A stretch of 64,000 nucleotides of DNA from Kitagawia praeruptora (lineage: Eukaryota; Streptophyta; Magnoliopsida; Apiales; Apiaceae): NCBI GenBank assembly GCA_037693485.1, contig CM075346.1, positions 12,677,501 to 12,741,500 on the forward strand. The letters run 5' to 3'. Positions 20,458 through 30,649 of the stretch are shown here, piece by piece. Position 1 is the stretch's first letter. Every line of letters begins with the position of its first letter. The notes beneath the pieces are model-generated. The model was not told where the DNA came from and did not search any database. It worked only from the letters and a program-made list of their open reading frames with translations. The position numbers were made by a program, and so were the translations under genes.

Positions 20458-22695
20458 TCACTGATTATTAGTTTTAAGGATCCAGACTTGCTTGGATCCT
20501 TTGGCTTTCTTAAATCTGTTAGCTTTTGCAGCGGAATTTTCATTAACAGAGTTTAAGCTAACTTTTTCAGAGTTTACATTTGCAGAGTTTACTTTAACCC
20601 ATTTCAAATTTGGCTTGGGTTCATAGTAATTATAGTAAATAGCATGATAATCTCTGCAAGTGTAAATAGAATGCCAAGTACTTCCACAGTGTTTGCATAA
20701 AGTCTGTGGTCTAGTTCTCACATAATCATTTTTAACTGCAGTTTTAAAGGGCAAAGAATTAATGTTCTTATTCTTACTGCAGAAACTAGCAAGATGATTA
20801 GTGCTACCACAATTAAAGCATGTTTTTCTAGGAGCTAATGAAGCAAGCATTGGCTTAATTCCTGAAGTTATGCCTACTTTTCCATTTTTGTTTTTCTTAG
20901 GCAATCTCTGTTTGTTGACAGATTTTATCTCCTTAAGCTTATGCTTGAGTTGTTTATCTGTCATTAAACCAATGTTAGCCTCTTTAACAAAAGTTTTAGC
21001 ATATGACTCTTTAACAGCCTTTTTCTGTGCTTCAGTCTTAGGTCCACCTGTTCCCATGACATTACCTTCAGATGAATAATGTGGTCTTTTCTTTACCTGA
21101 TTTTCAAATCTAAGTTCATCTCCTACAGAGTAACCTAGACCTACTGTGTCTGACTGAAACACTTCTTGAGTGTCTTTGCCAGAGTGTGTCCAAGTTTTAA
21201 TGATGTGTTTACTATCCTCCAATTCAGATTCTAGTTGCTTATACTTACCTAGCAACTCCTGTTCAATAAACACTGCATCATCTCTCTCTTTTTGAATTTT
21301 ATTCATGTTCTCTAACTGTTCCTCAACAAGTTTATTTCTTTCTTTGAGTTGAGAACACTCAGACTTTATCCTCTCATTTTCTAAGGTCTGATCTCTATAA
21401 CTGATATGCAATGCTTTAAGATAAATTCTTAATTCAGTTATATTATCAGTGTTATAAGCATAAGTAGTTGGAGGTACCTTGAGATCATCATTTTCAGTCT
21501 GAGTAGTAGCCATGAGAGCATAGTTGACTTCCTCATCTGAATCTGAAGTGTCTGCCCAATCTCTGCCTTTGGTGTAGAGTGCCTTTTCAGTTTTACCCTT
21601 CTTGCACTCTGGAGCATAGTGTCCCATCTCCTTACACTTGTAGCATTGAATCTCAGACTTATCTTTCTTTCCAGATTTGAAGTCCTTTCCTTCAGCTTTC
21701 TTGAAATTCTTCTTGTCAGACTTTGAGTAGTCCCTTGAGAATCTCTTTCCCTTCTTGAAGTTCTTGTAACCCATCTTCTTGAAGGTCTTTACCATCAATG
21801 CAGCCATTTGCATCATCTCTTCATCATCTTCAGAATCAGATGAACCATCTGTGTTTGAGTCAACATCAGTGTTTGATGACTCATTCTCTGAATGGATGAC
21901 TAAGGCTTTCCCTTTTGCCTTTCTCCTTGATGCCTCCTTCTTTGATGGTTTCTCCTCAACCTTGAGTGCAACAGATTTTGACTTTCTACTTGTTCTTTTG
22001 TTTCTCTGCTCCAATTCCAATTCATGGGTTTTGAGCAGCCCATAAATTTCATCAATCTCTGTTTCACCAAGTTCATAATTATCTCTAATAGTGGTTGTTT
22101 TCACATCCCACTTTTCAGGTAGAAAAAGAAGAAACTTGAGATTTGAGTCTTCTAAATCATACTCTTTGTTAACCAATGACAAATCATTGAGCAGTTTACA
22201 GAATCTGTCAAATGTTTCTGTCATGGTTTCATCAGACTTTGCCTCAAAGTGCTCATACTCCTGAGTGAGTATGTTTCTTCTGTTTTTCTTGATTGCAGGA
22301 GTTCCTTGACACCTAACCTCAAGTGCATCCCATATTTCCTTTGCAGTTGTGCAATTAATCACTTTATTAGACATAACATTGTCTAATGCACTGTGAAGTA
22401 AATGTCTCACTTTTGCATCCTTTGCAATAGATGAAAGATCCTCAGCAGTTAGATCTTTCTTTTCCTTTGGAATGACCTTTGATTCCTCACCAGCAGCAGC
22501 AGCAGATAATTTTGTTGGTTTGTGAGGACCTTCATAAATTCTATCAAGGTATTCTGGATCTGTAGCCTCCAGAAACATGGTCATTTTCACCTTCCAAATT
22601 GCATACTCTGATGGCCTAAGTATAGGAACCCTGATTGTTTCATACCTACTAACAGTAGTAGGAGCTTTCTCATTTGGTGGAGGTATCTCTGCCAT
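20458..22695 (-). CDS. gag: E2 gag nucleocapsid-capsid protein (745 aa)
   Basis: It starts at ATG 22695, 49 bases after the primer site. Residues 20-230 are the copia capsid domain (UBN2-type: YAIWKVKMTMFLEATD ... KEIWDALEV ... EYEHFEAKSDETMTETFDRF). A basic/acidic hinge is followed by a CCHC knuckle CYKCKEMGHYAPEC (351-364). A coiled-coil region and two more Cys/His motifs, CFNCGSTNHLASFC and CKHCGSTWHSIYTC, come near the C-terminus. The length and extra knuckle-like motifs fit Sirevirus gag. It would form the cytoplasmic particle that packages the RNA. It ends TGA ten bases before the pol frame opens. Confidence 0.93.
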   Translation of the reverse strand: MAEIPPPNEKAPTTVSRYETIRVPILRPSEYAIWKVKMTMFLEATDPEYLDRIYEGPHKPTKLSAAAAGEESKVIPKEKKDLTAEDLSSIAKDAKVRHLLHSALDNVMSNKVINCTTAKEIWDALEVRCQGTPAIKKNRRNILTQEYEHFEAKSDETMTETFDRFCKLLNDLSLVNKEYDLEDSNLKFLLFLPEKWDVKTTTIRDNYELGETEIDEIYGLLKTHELELEQRNKRTSRKSKSVALKVEEKPSKKEASRRKAKGKALVIHSENESSNTDVDSNTDGSSDSEDDEEMMQMAALMVKTFKKMGYKNFKKGKRFSRDYSKSDKKNFKKAEGKDFKSGKKDKSEIQCYKCKEMGHYAPECKKGKTEKALYTKGRDWADTSDSDEEVNYALMATTQTENDDLKVPPTTYAYNTDNITELRIYLKALHISYRDQTLENERIKSECSQLKERNKLVEEQLENMNKIQKERDDAVFIEQELLGKYKQLESELEDSKHIIKTWTHSGKDTQEVFQSDTVGLGYSVGDELRFENQVKKRPHYSSEGNVMGTGGPKTEAQKKAVKESYAKTFVKEANIGLMTDKQLKHKLKEIKSVNKQRLPKKNKNGKVGITSGIKPMLASLAPRKTCFNCGSTNHLASFCSKNKNINSLPFKTAVKNDYVRTRPQTLCKHCGSTWHSIYTCRDYHAIYYNYYEPKPNLKWVKVNSANVNSEKVSLNSVNENSAAKANRFKKAKGSKQVWILKTNNQ

Positions 22696-22743
22696 TGATT
22701 ACTATTGTGTTTAGATCTTTAACTGTAATAAAATAACAGATTA

Positions 22744-22756
22744 GGCTCTGATACCA
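22744..22756 (-). other. E2 primer-binding site (initiator Met tRNA)
   Basis: On the minus strand TGGTATCAGAGCC, two bases after the 5' LTR. It is complementary to the 3' end of plant initiator tRNA-Met. Confidence 0.92.
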
Positions 22757-22758
22757 CT

Positions 22759-23267
22759 TGTTATGTCGAATACACAATAAGTAATCAAATACTGTATGAA
22801 TAACTTAACAAGAACACACTGTTTAACAATTAAAAATTGTTTGGAATTAATAATTCCTCTCTCAGTGATGTAAATATCACAGAGAGCTGCTTAGGTTACA
22901 ATGGATAGATTTCTCAATGTTCGATTACCCTTCTAGGGTTAACCTAACTGTATTTATAGAACATACAGCTTCGTACAATCAGTAACTGATACTCCTAAAA
23001 TCAAGCTATACAATTGATATCAATCACGATTGCTTCAGTCTTCCAAGTCAACTCAATCTCTTTGACAGCTTTCCAATCTTCAAAGATATTGCTTCCATAT
23101 TTATCAATCTTCAAACACTGTTGACTCTTCAGACAATACTGCTACAGAGTTTAACAAACTCTGTTTGCGCTTCCAGTCAGTGTTTAACTAAACTCTGACT
23201 GCTTCCAGCTAAACTCTGTTCTCTGACTTTAGCTTCCAAACACTGTTTTCATCAATCATTTCTAACA
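22759..23267 (-). repeat. E2 5' LTR (509 bp)
   Basis: The same sequence as 10821-11329 with one difference. It drives transcription leftward across the element. Confidence 0.95.
22951..22958 (-). promoter_or_regulatory. TATA box of the E2 5' LTR
   Basis: TATAAATA on the minus strand (TATTTATA on +), in the middle of the LTR. The copy in the 3' LTR is at 11013-11020. Confidence 0.6.
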
Positions 23268-23272
23268 GGGTT
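23268..23272. repeat. Target-site duplication of E2, right
   Basis: GGGTT, matching 10816-10820. Confidence 0.92.
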
Positions 23273-23726
23273 GTAGCTATAAGACTAGTGTCCTCAAGCT
23301 CATCCAGTGACACATTCCCACCCCCAGTTGACACATTCTCATCCCCACTTGACATATCATCATCCCCTGCTACAACCCCTTGTTTACCAGCCCCTTGTTT
23401 CTTCGCATTCTCATTCTGTCTCTTCAAGTTTAGTACTAGCTTATACAGTGCATTTGGTTTCATTACAGTCCCAACCCATATATTTATCAAACTCTTCTCA
23501 GACAACCTTGTAAACATCAACATCAAGTCGGTATCAGTTAGTAAAATGTGATGTTTCATCTCATACGAATAGCCAAAGGTGGGGTAAGCATAATCACGTC
23601 TAAAACCCTTCTTCTTCGCTTCATCTTCGTACTCTAAAACTATATCCAACAGAGTACACTTGTCTATTTCAACCTTAATATCAACCTTATTACCCTCCAA
23701 TTCATTCTCAAGATTTTGTCATCCAT
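23268..23726 (-). pseudogene. MULE transposase, N-terminal part
   Basis: The frame reads from about 23700 (EGNKVDIKVEIDKCTLLDIV ... GYSYEMKHHILL ... IWVGTV) through an acidic Gly/Ser stretch to LIATT at the E2 insertion. It resembles the N-terminal domain that precedes the MuDR region in plant MULEs. Across E2 the codon phase matches: one GGGTT copy joins ATT to the Lys/Pro-rich linker at 10815. The only likely start, ATG at 23726 just after an acceptor-like TTAAAATGCAG, is out of frame with the conserved sequence, so a small indel has probably broken the start. Translation from elsewhere cannot be excluded. Confidence 0.75.
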
Positions 23727-24230
23727 TTTCTGCATTTTAATACAAAAAAATTGGCAATCATACAAAAGCATCACAATATCACAATAATAGGACAAACATC
23801 TTAACAACAAACACTTATACAAAGACCCAACAAGAAACCCCCAAAATACATGTATACATACGACGAAAGTAATACATATATGCATGTATACATAGAACGA
23901 AAGTAATATAGGGCTTGAGAATAGATACCCGTTTGAAGCTTTTAAGAACAGTAGTGTTGTCCTACCTTCGCATAAGCCCTCGATCGTCAAGTACAGCTGA
24001 GGATTAAACCCTATCCCTTTTCGCTTTCTCTTGAACCCTCGATTTTCAGAATTGTCATTTTGATCCTCTCTGCACTCGTTTTGTTTTCACGGTTTAATTA
24101 ATTAATGTTTTATTATGTTAAACTATTTTTGTTTGTTTTTAATTATTGTTTAAATCATTTTAAATTATAAGATTTGGCTTTTAAACGGTTCCACGACGTT
24201 TAAGCTAACGGAGGGCTACAATTGCAACAA
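23727..24230 (-). other. MULE 5' region with probable leader intron
   Basis: The minus strand has a GAAG/GTAGGACAAC donor-like site near 23965 and an acceptor-like ATGCAG at about 23730, suggesting an intron in the leader. No coding sequence is evident. Confidence 0.4.
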
Positions 24231-24325
24231 AAACATTAGTTTAGGGGTACCATGTAGAGAAGCAAGTAAAGTGGTGGTACCATGTAGAAAAGCCAAAACT
24301 ACAGTGATACCATATAGAATTTCCC
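24231..24325 (-). repeat. Right terminal inverted repeat of the MULE
   Basis: The inverted copy of 7652-7746 with 3 differences. GGTACC-type iterons are at 24246-24256, 24276-24286 and 24306-24316, again 30 bases apart. Confidence 0.92.
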
Positions 24326-24334
24326 TACTAATAA
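24326..24334. repeat. Right 9-bp target-site duplication of the MULE
   Basis: TACTAATAA, matching 7643-7651. Confidence 0.93.
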
Positions 24335-24830
24335 AGAACCTTTAACTGCAAAATTAGTTCTAGTCTCTTACAACAGGAACTTTGATTGCAATTATATGGG
24401 TGTGTGAATGCCAAGATTCGCAATCGTGGTAACCTGAGGACACTTATCATTTTACTTCCTTTATACAAATCACATAGCATACAAGCTTTTAATTTGTTCC
24501 AAATGATGGCCAAAATGAATCTTGACATAGCCTTCATGGACCTAGATCCGAGGAAATTAGCATATGCCTAGACTACTACAGAAATATGAATTCACAATTT
24601 ATTTAATACAGCATATTAAAATATGTCAAAGTCACATGGTGAAAATGTATACACATTTTAAGAAAATTTTTAATGTGCACGCAAATGAAACTACGTTGGG
24701 TAACCAATATCTAGTGAACCATATGAATCTATAGCTTAAAAGAATGGAGTTCCTAACATATAAAAGTATTTACTGTTTTAGCAAATTGGGATGTGTTATA
24801 TAATCTTAAGTTTGGAATTCTGGTCAACAG
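24335..24830 (+). other. Remainder of the transporter intron
   Basis: AT-rich DNA ending in TGGTCAACAG before the last exon. No further element ends or supported genes were recognised. Confidence 0.6.
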
Positions 24831-25010
24831 GAATGGAAGTTAGAGAAAAAGTCATCTGATATATTCACACCTGATAGTGAAGATGATCGAAGTAATAGCA
24901 GAGTTGTCAGTTCTGCTTCTGATCTAAATGTAGACGAAGAGGCACCTCTAGTTCCATCATCTAGGATCTCTCATATTGGACGTTCTCAGCTAAGCAACAG
25001 GGATGTATAA
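24831..25010 (+). CDS. Last coding exon of the TPT-family nucleotide-sugar transporter
   Basis: Sixty codons from EWKLEKKSSDIFTPDSEDD to RISHIGRSQLSNRDV and TAA at 25008-25010. The tail pattern (acidic stretch, NVDEEAPLV, SSRxSHIGRxQL) is what I recall of the cytosolic C-terminus of plant At1g48230/At3g17430-type transporters. It joins in phase 0 to the exon ending at 7499. The exon is open with good splice signals, so the host gene could still work if the 17-kb intron is removed. Confidence 0.78.
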   Translation, partial: EWKLEKKSSDIFTPDSEDDRSNSRVVSSASDLNVDEEAPLVPSSRISHIGRSQLSNRDV

Positions 25011-25559
25011 TTGTGAGAGTGCAAATATTGATTCACATTAGAAAACCCTTTACTCTGGCAAAAATGAAGCAAGAAAACCCTTTACAGGTTTCATCTGATA
25101 ACATAAATTATTCAGTTTGTTAATGGATGTTAAATCAAACAAAAACATGAGCATGAGGAAGAGCTTTATTTGGCCGTAATGTACATTGTACATTATGCAG
25201 ATTAATTTATTTCGTCGTAACAGTTAATTGTTCTTTTTGGTACCTTACTGATATAATTATTGACTATACTTATTGTTCTTTCTGGTGCCTAACCTTATCA
25301 ACAGCTGGTGGTAGTTTTCTTATTTTTATCCTCATACATCTCGGTCTACTATACTAATCCTTGAAAGGCATAGAGGGAAAGCAAATTTATATCAGATTCA
25401 TAATATATACTATTTCTGATATGGAAACATATTGTTTTAATGTCTTCATCTTTTTTGTAGGGAAAATGTCTAACAAAAAATTAGAAGCAGCCTTCTTAAC
25501 TTGTTTCTGTCTTGGACAGTTTATTGGCAAGGCTTATTGCTGCTATATTATTCATGCAG
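25011..25559 (+). other. 3' flank of the transporter gene
   Basis: Probably the 3' UTR and intergenic DNA. No gene or element end is visible. Confidence 0.4.
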
Positions 25560-26644
25560 CGAACTTTGTAAAGCTGAATCTTTGGATCCTGATAAGGTGA
25601 AGGTAATTGGTGTGTCTTTGAGGTGATAATGCGAGGGTTGACAAGGGCCAACAAGCTCTTTCAGCAGGTGTTGTTGCGATGATTCAAGATTTTAAAGGTG
25701 AGATAGAGTCACCCATGTTTGCATTAATCTGATTGTTAACACTAACTGTATTTATTGTTATCACTGTTTAATTCAATCATGTTTTGATGTGATACAGTGG
25801 TGGGCCTCTAGAATGTTCTGACTACATCATGTACTTATACAGCTTCGTTATGTCCTCATGGGATTTTTTGACTTTTTCTTGATTCAAACTGCCATTGCCC
25901 ATCTTTCTTTGCTTAAATAGCACTTATATTCAGGTAAAGATTACTTCTTTTTGGCTCTTATGTAGATTGTTGTTGTTGTTGTTTATTTTTCTTTTATCAT
26001 GAAACTATAATATGGCCTTAAGATTTTTTTTTATTCATTTAATTCTGTAATTTAATAATGTTAGATCTTTGATGCATTTAGATTTAAAGGGGTTATTTCA
26101 TGTTCATGTGGCAGTTTGGATTGTGATTAGAATGATCTGACTTCTGGGGTGTCAAGATTGAATCTCAAATGGACTTGTCACCATATAATCATTTGAGATT
26201 CTTGGGATTACATGTAAATTTTGCAGCATTTAAATGTCTGGCTTTGTTAGTTGCTGGATTTGTATTTACTACTGTGATGCTTCCTAACCTTTCAACAATT
26301 TAAAAGTTGTGGGTACATGCATAGCTATATTATCTAGTCCTAACCTTTTTGAACTTTATCCAATATTCGAAAGGTCTCCGGTGGCTTACTTAACTCACCC
26401 AATAACTCAATTAGGTACGAAACCAGCTCCCTTCATGGCTGCTTTTTCGTCAACAGTATCGAACATTGTTACTCCAGAGATCCTCAAGGTTTTGCAAGCA
26501 TCCTTAATTTTTAAATTTTATTAGTTCTGGTTAACATAACTAAATGTGGTAATAATCTTTGAACAATTTGTACAGCCTGATATCACTGCCCCAGGTGTAA
26601 GCATAATAGCTACTTACACAAGAGAACAAGGACCGACAAACTAG
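25560..26644 (+). pseudogene. Subtilisin-like protease (subtilase) gene remnant
   Basis: Three pieces in order match plant subtilases: LCKAESLDPDKVK then, after a frameshift, GDNARVDKGQQALSAGVVAM (about 25565-25690); VAYLTHPITQLGTKPAPFMA and SNIVTPEILK (26380-26490) before a GT donor; and PDITAPGVSIIATYTREQGP (26576-26638) followed by TAG. These belong to the PA-domain/peptidase S8 junction. The catalytic Asp and His lie upstream of this part of the family and were not found, and the Ser region (GTSMSCPH) is also absent. The frameshift, stop and missing parts make it a pseudogene or a captured fragment. Confidence 0.75.
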
Positions 26645-26929
26645 CAATTTGCAAGCGTCGAGTTCAAGCCTTAGTCTGCTGCTACTATTTTGTTAAGTTT
26701 TCTTGTACCGTTAAGTTGTCTAGTACTGTTAAGTTGTCAATTTTGTTAAGCTGTTTATGTAGTTGATTTTTAATGAATTATGTGAATGTTTTGTATTGCT
26801 TTTGGGGGAATGTCAAATTGCTAACTTTGGTGAATGCTTTGTATGCGGAACAAGCTTGCTACCGTTCTAATTATGAACGTGCAATGCTGAGTTTGATAAT
26901 TTGTTGGTAACTTTTTGGGCACATAATTA
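26645..26929 (+). other. Noncoding, possibly CACTA interior
   Basis: AT-rich, with GTTAAGTTGTC repeats near 26690-26750. No gene was seen. Confidence 0.35.
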
Positions 26930-27418
26930 TGCAAATATAACACATCACATTGTTATTGGAAAAATGATGTTAAAACCCAGAACATACATCACTTTTTAAA
27001 TCAAAATTGATGTTCCTGCAAAAAATAGACATCAATTTGAGCCTATACCACATCTCCTAAAAACTGTTGTCTAATTTGACAATTTCATGAATCTATTTTA
27101 CATCGGTTAAAAACCGATGTGGTATACCATTTACAACATCAGTTTTCAATTCAAAACCGATATAGTATAAACTGTACAACATCGGTTCTAACCAAAACTG
27201 ATGTAGTACAGGGGTTGAGACATCGGTTCTGATTTAAAAACTGATGTTGTTGACAACTATTCACATCTGTTAAAAACTGATGTAATAAGCAGTTTTTAAC
27301 ATCGGTCCAGAACCGATGTAAAATACATGGACTTTTAACCTCACACAGCTAGACATCGGTTTTGAAAGTTTTTTACATCGGCCCAGAACTGATGTCTATT
27401 GACTGTTTTGGCGTAGTG
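26930..27418. mobile_element. Right end of a CACTA (En/Spm) transposon
   Basis: It ends GACTGTTTTGGCGTAGTG, the inverse of a CACTACGCCAAAACAGTC terminus. The preceding 450 bases hold about a dozen ACATCGGTT / AACCGATGT motifs in both orientations, the subterminal repeat pattern typical of plant CACTA elements. The left end is not found in the window, so the element may be truncated; the subtilase remnant could be inside it. Confidence 0.75.
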
Positions 27419-27529
27419 AGCACGTGGGTTTCTTGTACATACCATCCAGTCGTCCAATTCTTTACCATCTAAGGGCTTATATTTAGTTACTAAGTTACTC
27501 AAATTTTTTAGTTGCTAAATGAACCAAGG

Positions 27530-27531
<2 letters not shown>
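27419..27531. other. Short unassigned stretch
   Basis: Nothing recognised between the CACTA end and the (TA)n tract. Confidence 0.5.

Positions 27532-27567
<36 letters not shown>
27532..27567. repeat. (TA)18 microsatellite at the left of foldback unit A
   Basis: A pure TA run of 36 bases, with the unit A inverted repeat starting directly after it. Confidence 0.95.
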
Positions 27568-27569
<2 letters not shown>

Positions 27570-27650
27570 ACATTGCTCCATACAGAACACCCTTATATAA
27601 CAAACAATAAAGAACACCTTAGATCTAATAGATCCAATGGCCCCGCCAGG

Positions 27651-27655
27651 GGCAC
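27651..27655. repeat. Target-site duplication of E3, left
   Basis: GGCAC, repeated at 43278-43282. Confidence 0.9.
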
Positions 27656-30649
27656 TGTAAGAACCCAGATTTTTGGGTAGAATTAAAAATTTTATTATGT
27701 ATTGATGTAAGAGTGAACAGTGGTTACAACTACAAGGTAATACTGGTTTTAAGGAATGAATAATGAAAGGATATAGATTCCAAGGTTGTATGTCCTGAAG
27801 AATGCTATTGGGTGATAACTTAGATTAGAATAATCTATCTCCTAGAAAGTTAAGATAAGATTCCCTAGAGAGAAATAAATACCCTCATGTCATCCAGATC
27901 GATATCGGTTGCAAGTACGGAGGTTCCATGAAAGAGTTAAGAAACGCTCGAGGAAGCACAAAGATATTTTCCAAGAACCAGGACTAAAAAGAGAATAAGT
28001 GATGAATAGTATTTTTGATGGAAATAAGAATATTATGAGACGACACTATATAGAAGTACCCGGAATGAATTTCTTAGTTCGTATTAGTGATCTGAGGGGA
28101 AAATAAGTGTATGTAAAGACTGTCGGATTCTGAAAAACAGCACTTTCATTTTCTCCGAGATTTTCCCTAGACACTGATAGATTAAGGATTTAATATTTAA
28201 TATTTAAGGATTGAAATTCGAGAAATATTAAGAAAGATGAAGAATGGTATTATAATTATTAAGAAGGTTTTCGGTAAAACCCTAACTAGAAACGAATGAG
28301 TTATTCCCTCGAACGATCAATGAATTAAGCAATAAACGGACAAAGAATCAAGCAGTGGAAGCAAGGTGCATGCATGTGCAAGTGATAAATATCTAGAAAC
28401 CAATTAGTTACATGAGCAACTAGCAAGATTAAGAAGCTAACTAGTACTTAGCATCCTTTTCTCATCCAACCACAAAAACAAGACACATGGCCATCAAAAA
28501 TTTATCATCCATGACATAATAGCTTTAATAAAGCTACTTTATGAGATAATATCTCAATAATGCAAGATGAGAACAAGAGATTAGCCAAGCAAACAAAGCA
28601 ACCAACTTCATTTCTCTTAAAAAGAAGCATTCGGCTTCTTCTTTAATTTCAAAACCAAAATCAAGCTTGCAACCATCATTTGATCTTGAAACTTTTATTG
28701 TGAGTCCTATATTTCATAAAAGTAATCTCCTAAAAATCCTAGCTTCAATCTCCTTTGTTTCCATTTTCAAATAAATCCTTGAAGATGAGGGTGAATAGTG
28801 ATTTTCAAGAACAAAACTCTTGGATCTTGATTTCTTGGATGATCTAAGCTTGGTTAAGGATGTACAAGGACTATACAAGGCTTAGCAAGGTCTTTACCCA
28901 CTCCATGGAAGGTATAACTTTTCAAAACCCTAGCCCTTACTTTAAGAATATGTTTGTTCTTGATGGATTTAAGTAGTTATGGTGTTAACATGGTTATAGG
29001 CATGATTATAAGCATGATTATGATTTGGTTTTAGTAAATGTTAAAAATAGTTTAGATGAACGGAAAGGCATTGCTTGGCCTCAGTTCATGGTTATATATC
29101 ATGTATATGTTGGTTGGAGTGGATACCATGGTTATTGGAAGGTTTGGAATTTAGAAATATTCGATTTATAGCCGTCGTAATGCCGAAATTTCGTTAACCT
29201 TAAGAACACGAACTTGACAGTAGATGTAACTCACTGATTAGCTTCGATTTATGCCATGATAAGCTAGAGTATGTTATAAGCTTCGTTTTGATATAAAGAT
29301 CGTATGAAATGGACTTACGGTTTAGGAGTTATGGTCTAATTCGTAAAAGTGGTTCGAAACCGTAATCGGAAGTTTGTAACTGATATTGAACCCCTTTAAT
29401 GTTGTTAAGTCAGTGGCGAATCTTGATAATTAAATATTAGAGGTCATAAGGAAGGCGTGAAAGAAAACCACAAGTAAAATGGATCGTTTTCCGATTTTAT
29501 AAAAATGTTCGAATCGAGGTTAAGTGCGAAGAAACCACTTTTTGGAGGTAGCACTATTCACCAAAACGCTCCTGCCCTGTTTTAGTGAAATCTGTAAAAA
29601 TTAATCTTCTGATCTAAGTCCACTTTTGGGTTAGCTACCTTCTAGACATTCTCTAGATCATGTACGCGAAAACGGTGCGTCATTTGAGTTAACGGTTACC
29701 GAGTTATGAACGTTTTAGTGAAAGAGGTGTGAATAGTAAAGATCCGTAGTCGACCGAACTTCAAAAATACATTTCACCTATCTAGACCCGTGGCTTCGAA
29801 TTGGAAATTTTTTGATAAATATTACAAATACCAAGGATGATTTTAGAAGCGGTTTCGTAATTAAATACGGTTCCAGTGATTTATTAAAAGTGTTGGAGTA
29901 TGAGTCCCGGAATAGTAATTCTCAGGAAAGTCAACTCTAGAGGTACTACTTTGACCACCCATTTGGGCTAGATTAAAAGAGGAATCTCGAGTCGACTAAA
30001 ACATGAAACTTGTTAAGAATTATCGAGACAACATATTGGTGCAAAGAACAAGGTTATAAATGATTAAGTAAGATATACGAAAGATCCGACATTAAGGATG
30101 GGTTCGAGGTGTGTTTTGGACTAAACTTACCTGACTTAAGTTAAGTTATACTTAACCTTCGTAATGTTAAGTAATTGACCTCGGTTATTGTGACTATTTA
30201 TAGATCACTGGATTGACACGAGGCACACTACCCCTACAGGATTACCAGGCAAGTTTCCAATACTTGGAACTGTTGTTGTGATAATATATATAATGATTGT
30301 TGTATACATATGCCATAGCATGCATGCCTACTTTCAAGTCTATTGATATGCTTGTTCCCTGAATTGATATTGGCTTATAGACTAGATATGAATTATCAGT
30401 TATAAGCAGGATTGTTTTGCTAAGACCCTTAGTGAAGGGCGTATGATATTCATTCTTTCAATATAGACCGGGAGTCGGTATTTTGGGATATAGAGTTAGT
30501 CGTGGAAACCCGGAGGGATTCCAGTGACAGTTTATTTGAGGAATGTTATTTATGAACATTATTTATATTTTCATAAAGTATTGAATACTTGGAAATTATT
30601 CGAGGAATGCTATTTGGATATTATCTCAATCGAGAGGTACTATATGAAT

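Larger units (their letters stand above)
10821..23267 (-). mobile_element. E2: complete Sirevirus-like Ty1/copia retrotransposon
   Basis: The element is 12,447 bp, with 509-bp LTRs that differ at one base seen by eye (the sixth base, G or T), a 5-bp duplication, an initiator-Met tRNA primer site and a polypurine tract. In element order it has gag (745 codons), pol (1110 codons), a 2-kb spacer and an extra ORF (1206 codons), all open. The large gag and the extra ORF after pol fit the Sirevirus lineage. The near-identical LTRs mean very recent insertion. Activity is possible but not shown. Confidence 0.95.
7652..24325 (-). mobile_element. Mutator-like element (MULE) carrying a nested copia element
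   Basis: The element is bounded by 95-bp terminal inverted repeats with 3 mismatches and a perfect 9-bp duplication. Without E2 and one GGGTT it is about 4.2 kb. It encodes one spliced transposase on the minus strand (MuDR-type core, SWIM zinc finger, CCHC knuckle). It sits in an intron of the transporter gene in antisense orientation. The transposase is broken by E2, by a stop in the SWIM motif and probably at its N-terminus, so this copy is non-autonomous. Confidence 0.93.

Noticed and set aside
22744..22756. Possible tRNA gene piece
   Set aside because: It is the primer-binding site of E2; no tRNA cloverleaf surrounds it.
23664..23990. Membrane-protein-like frame on the minus strand
   Set aside because: It runs through a likely leader intron of the MULE transposase (donor near 23965, acceptor near 23730) and then out of frame over the conserved N-terminal region.
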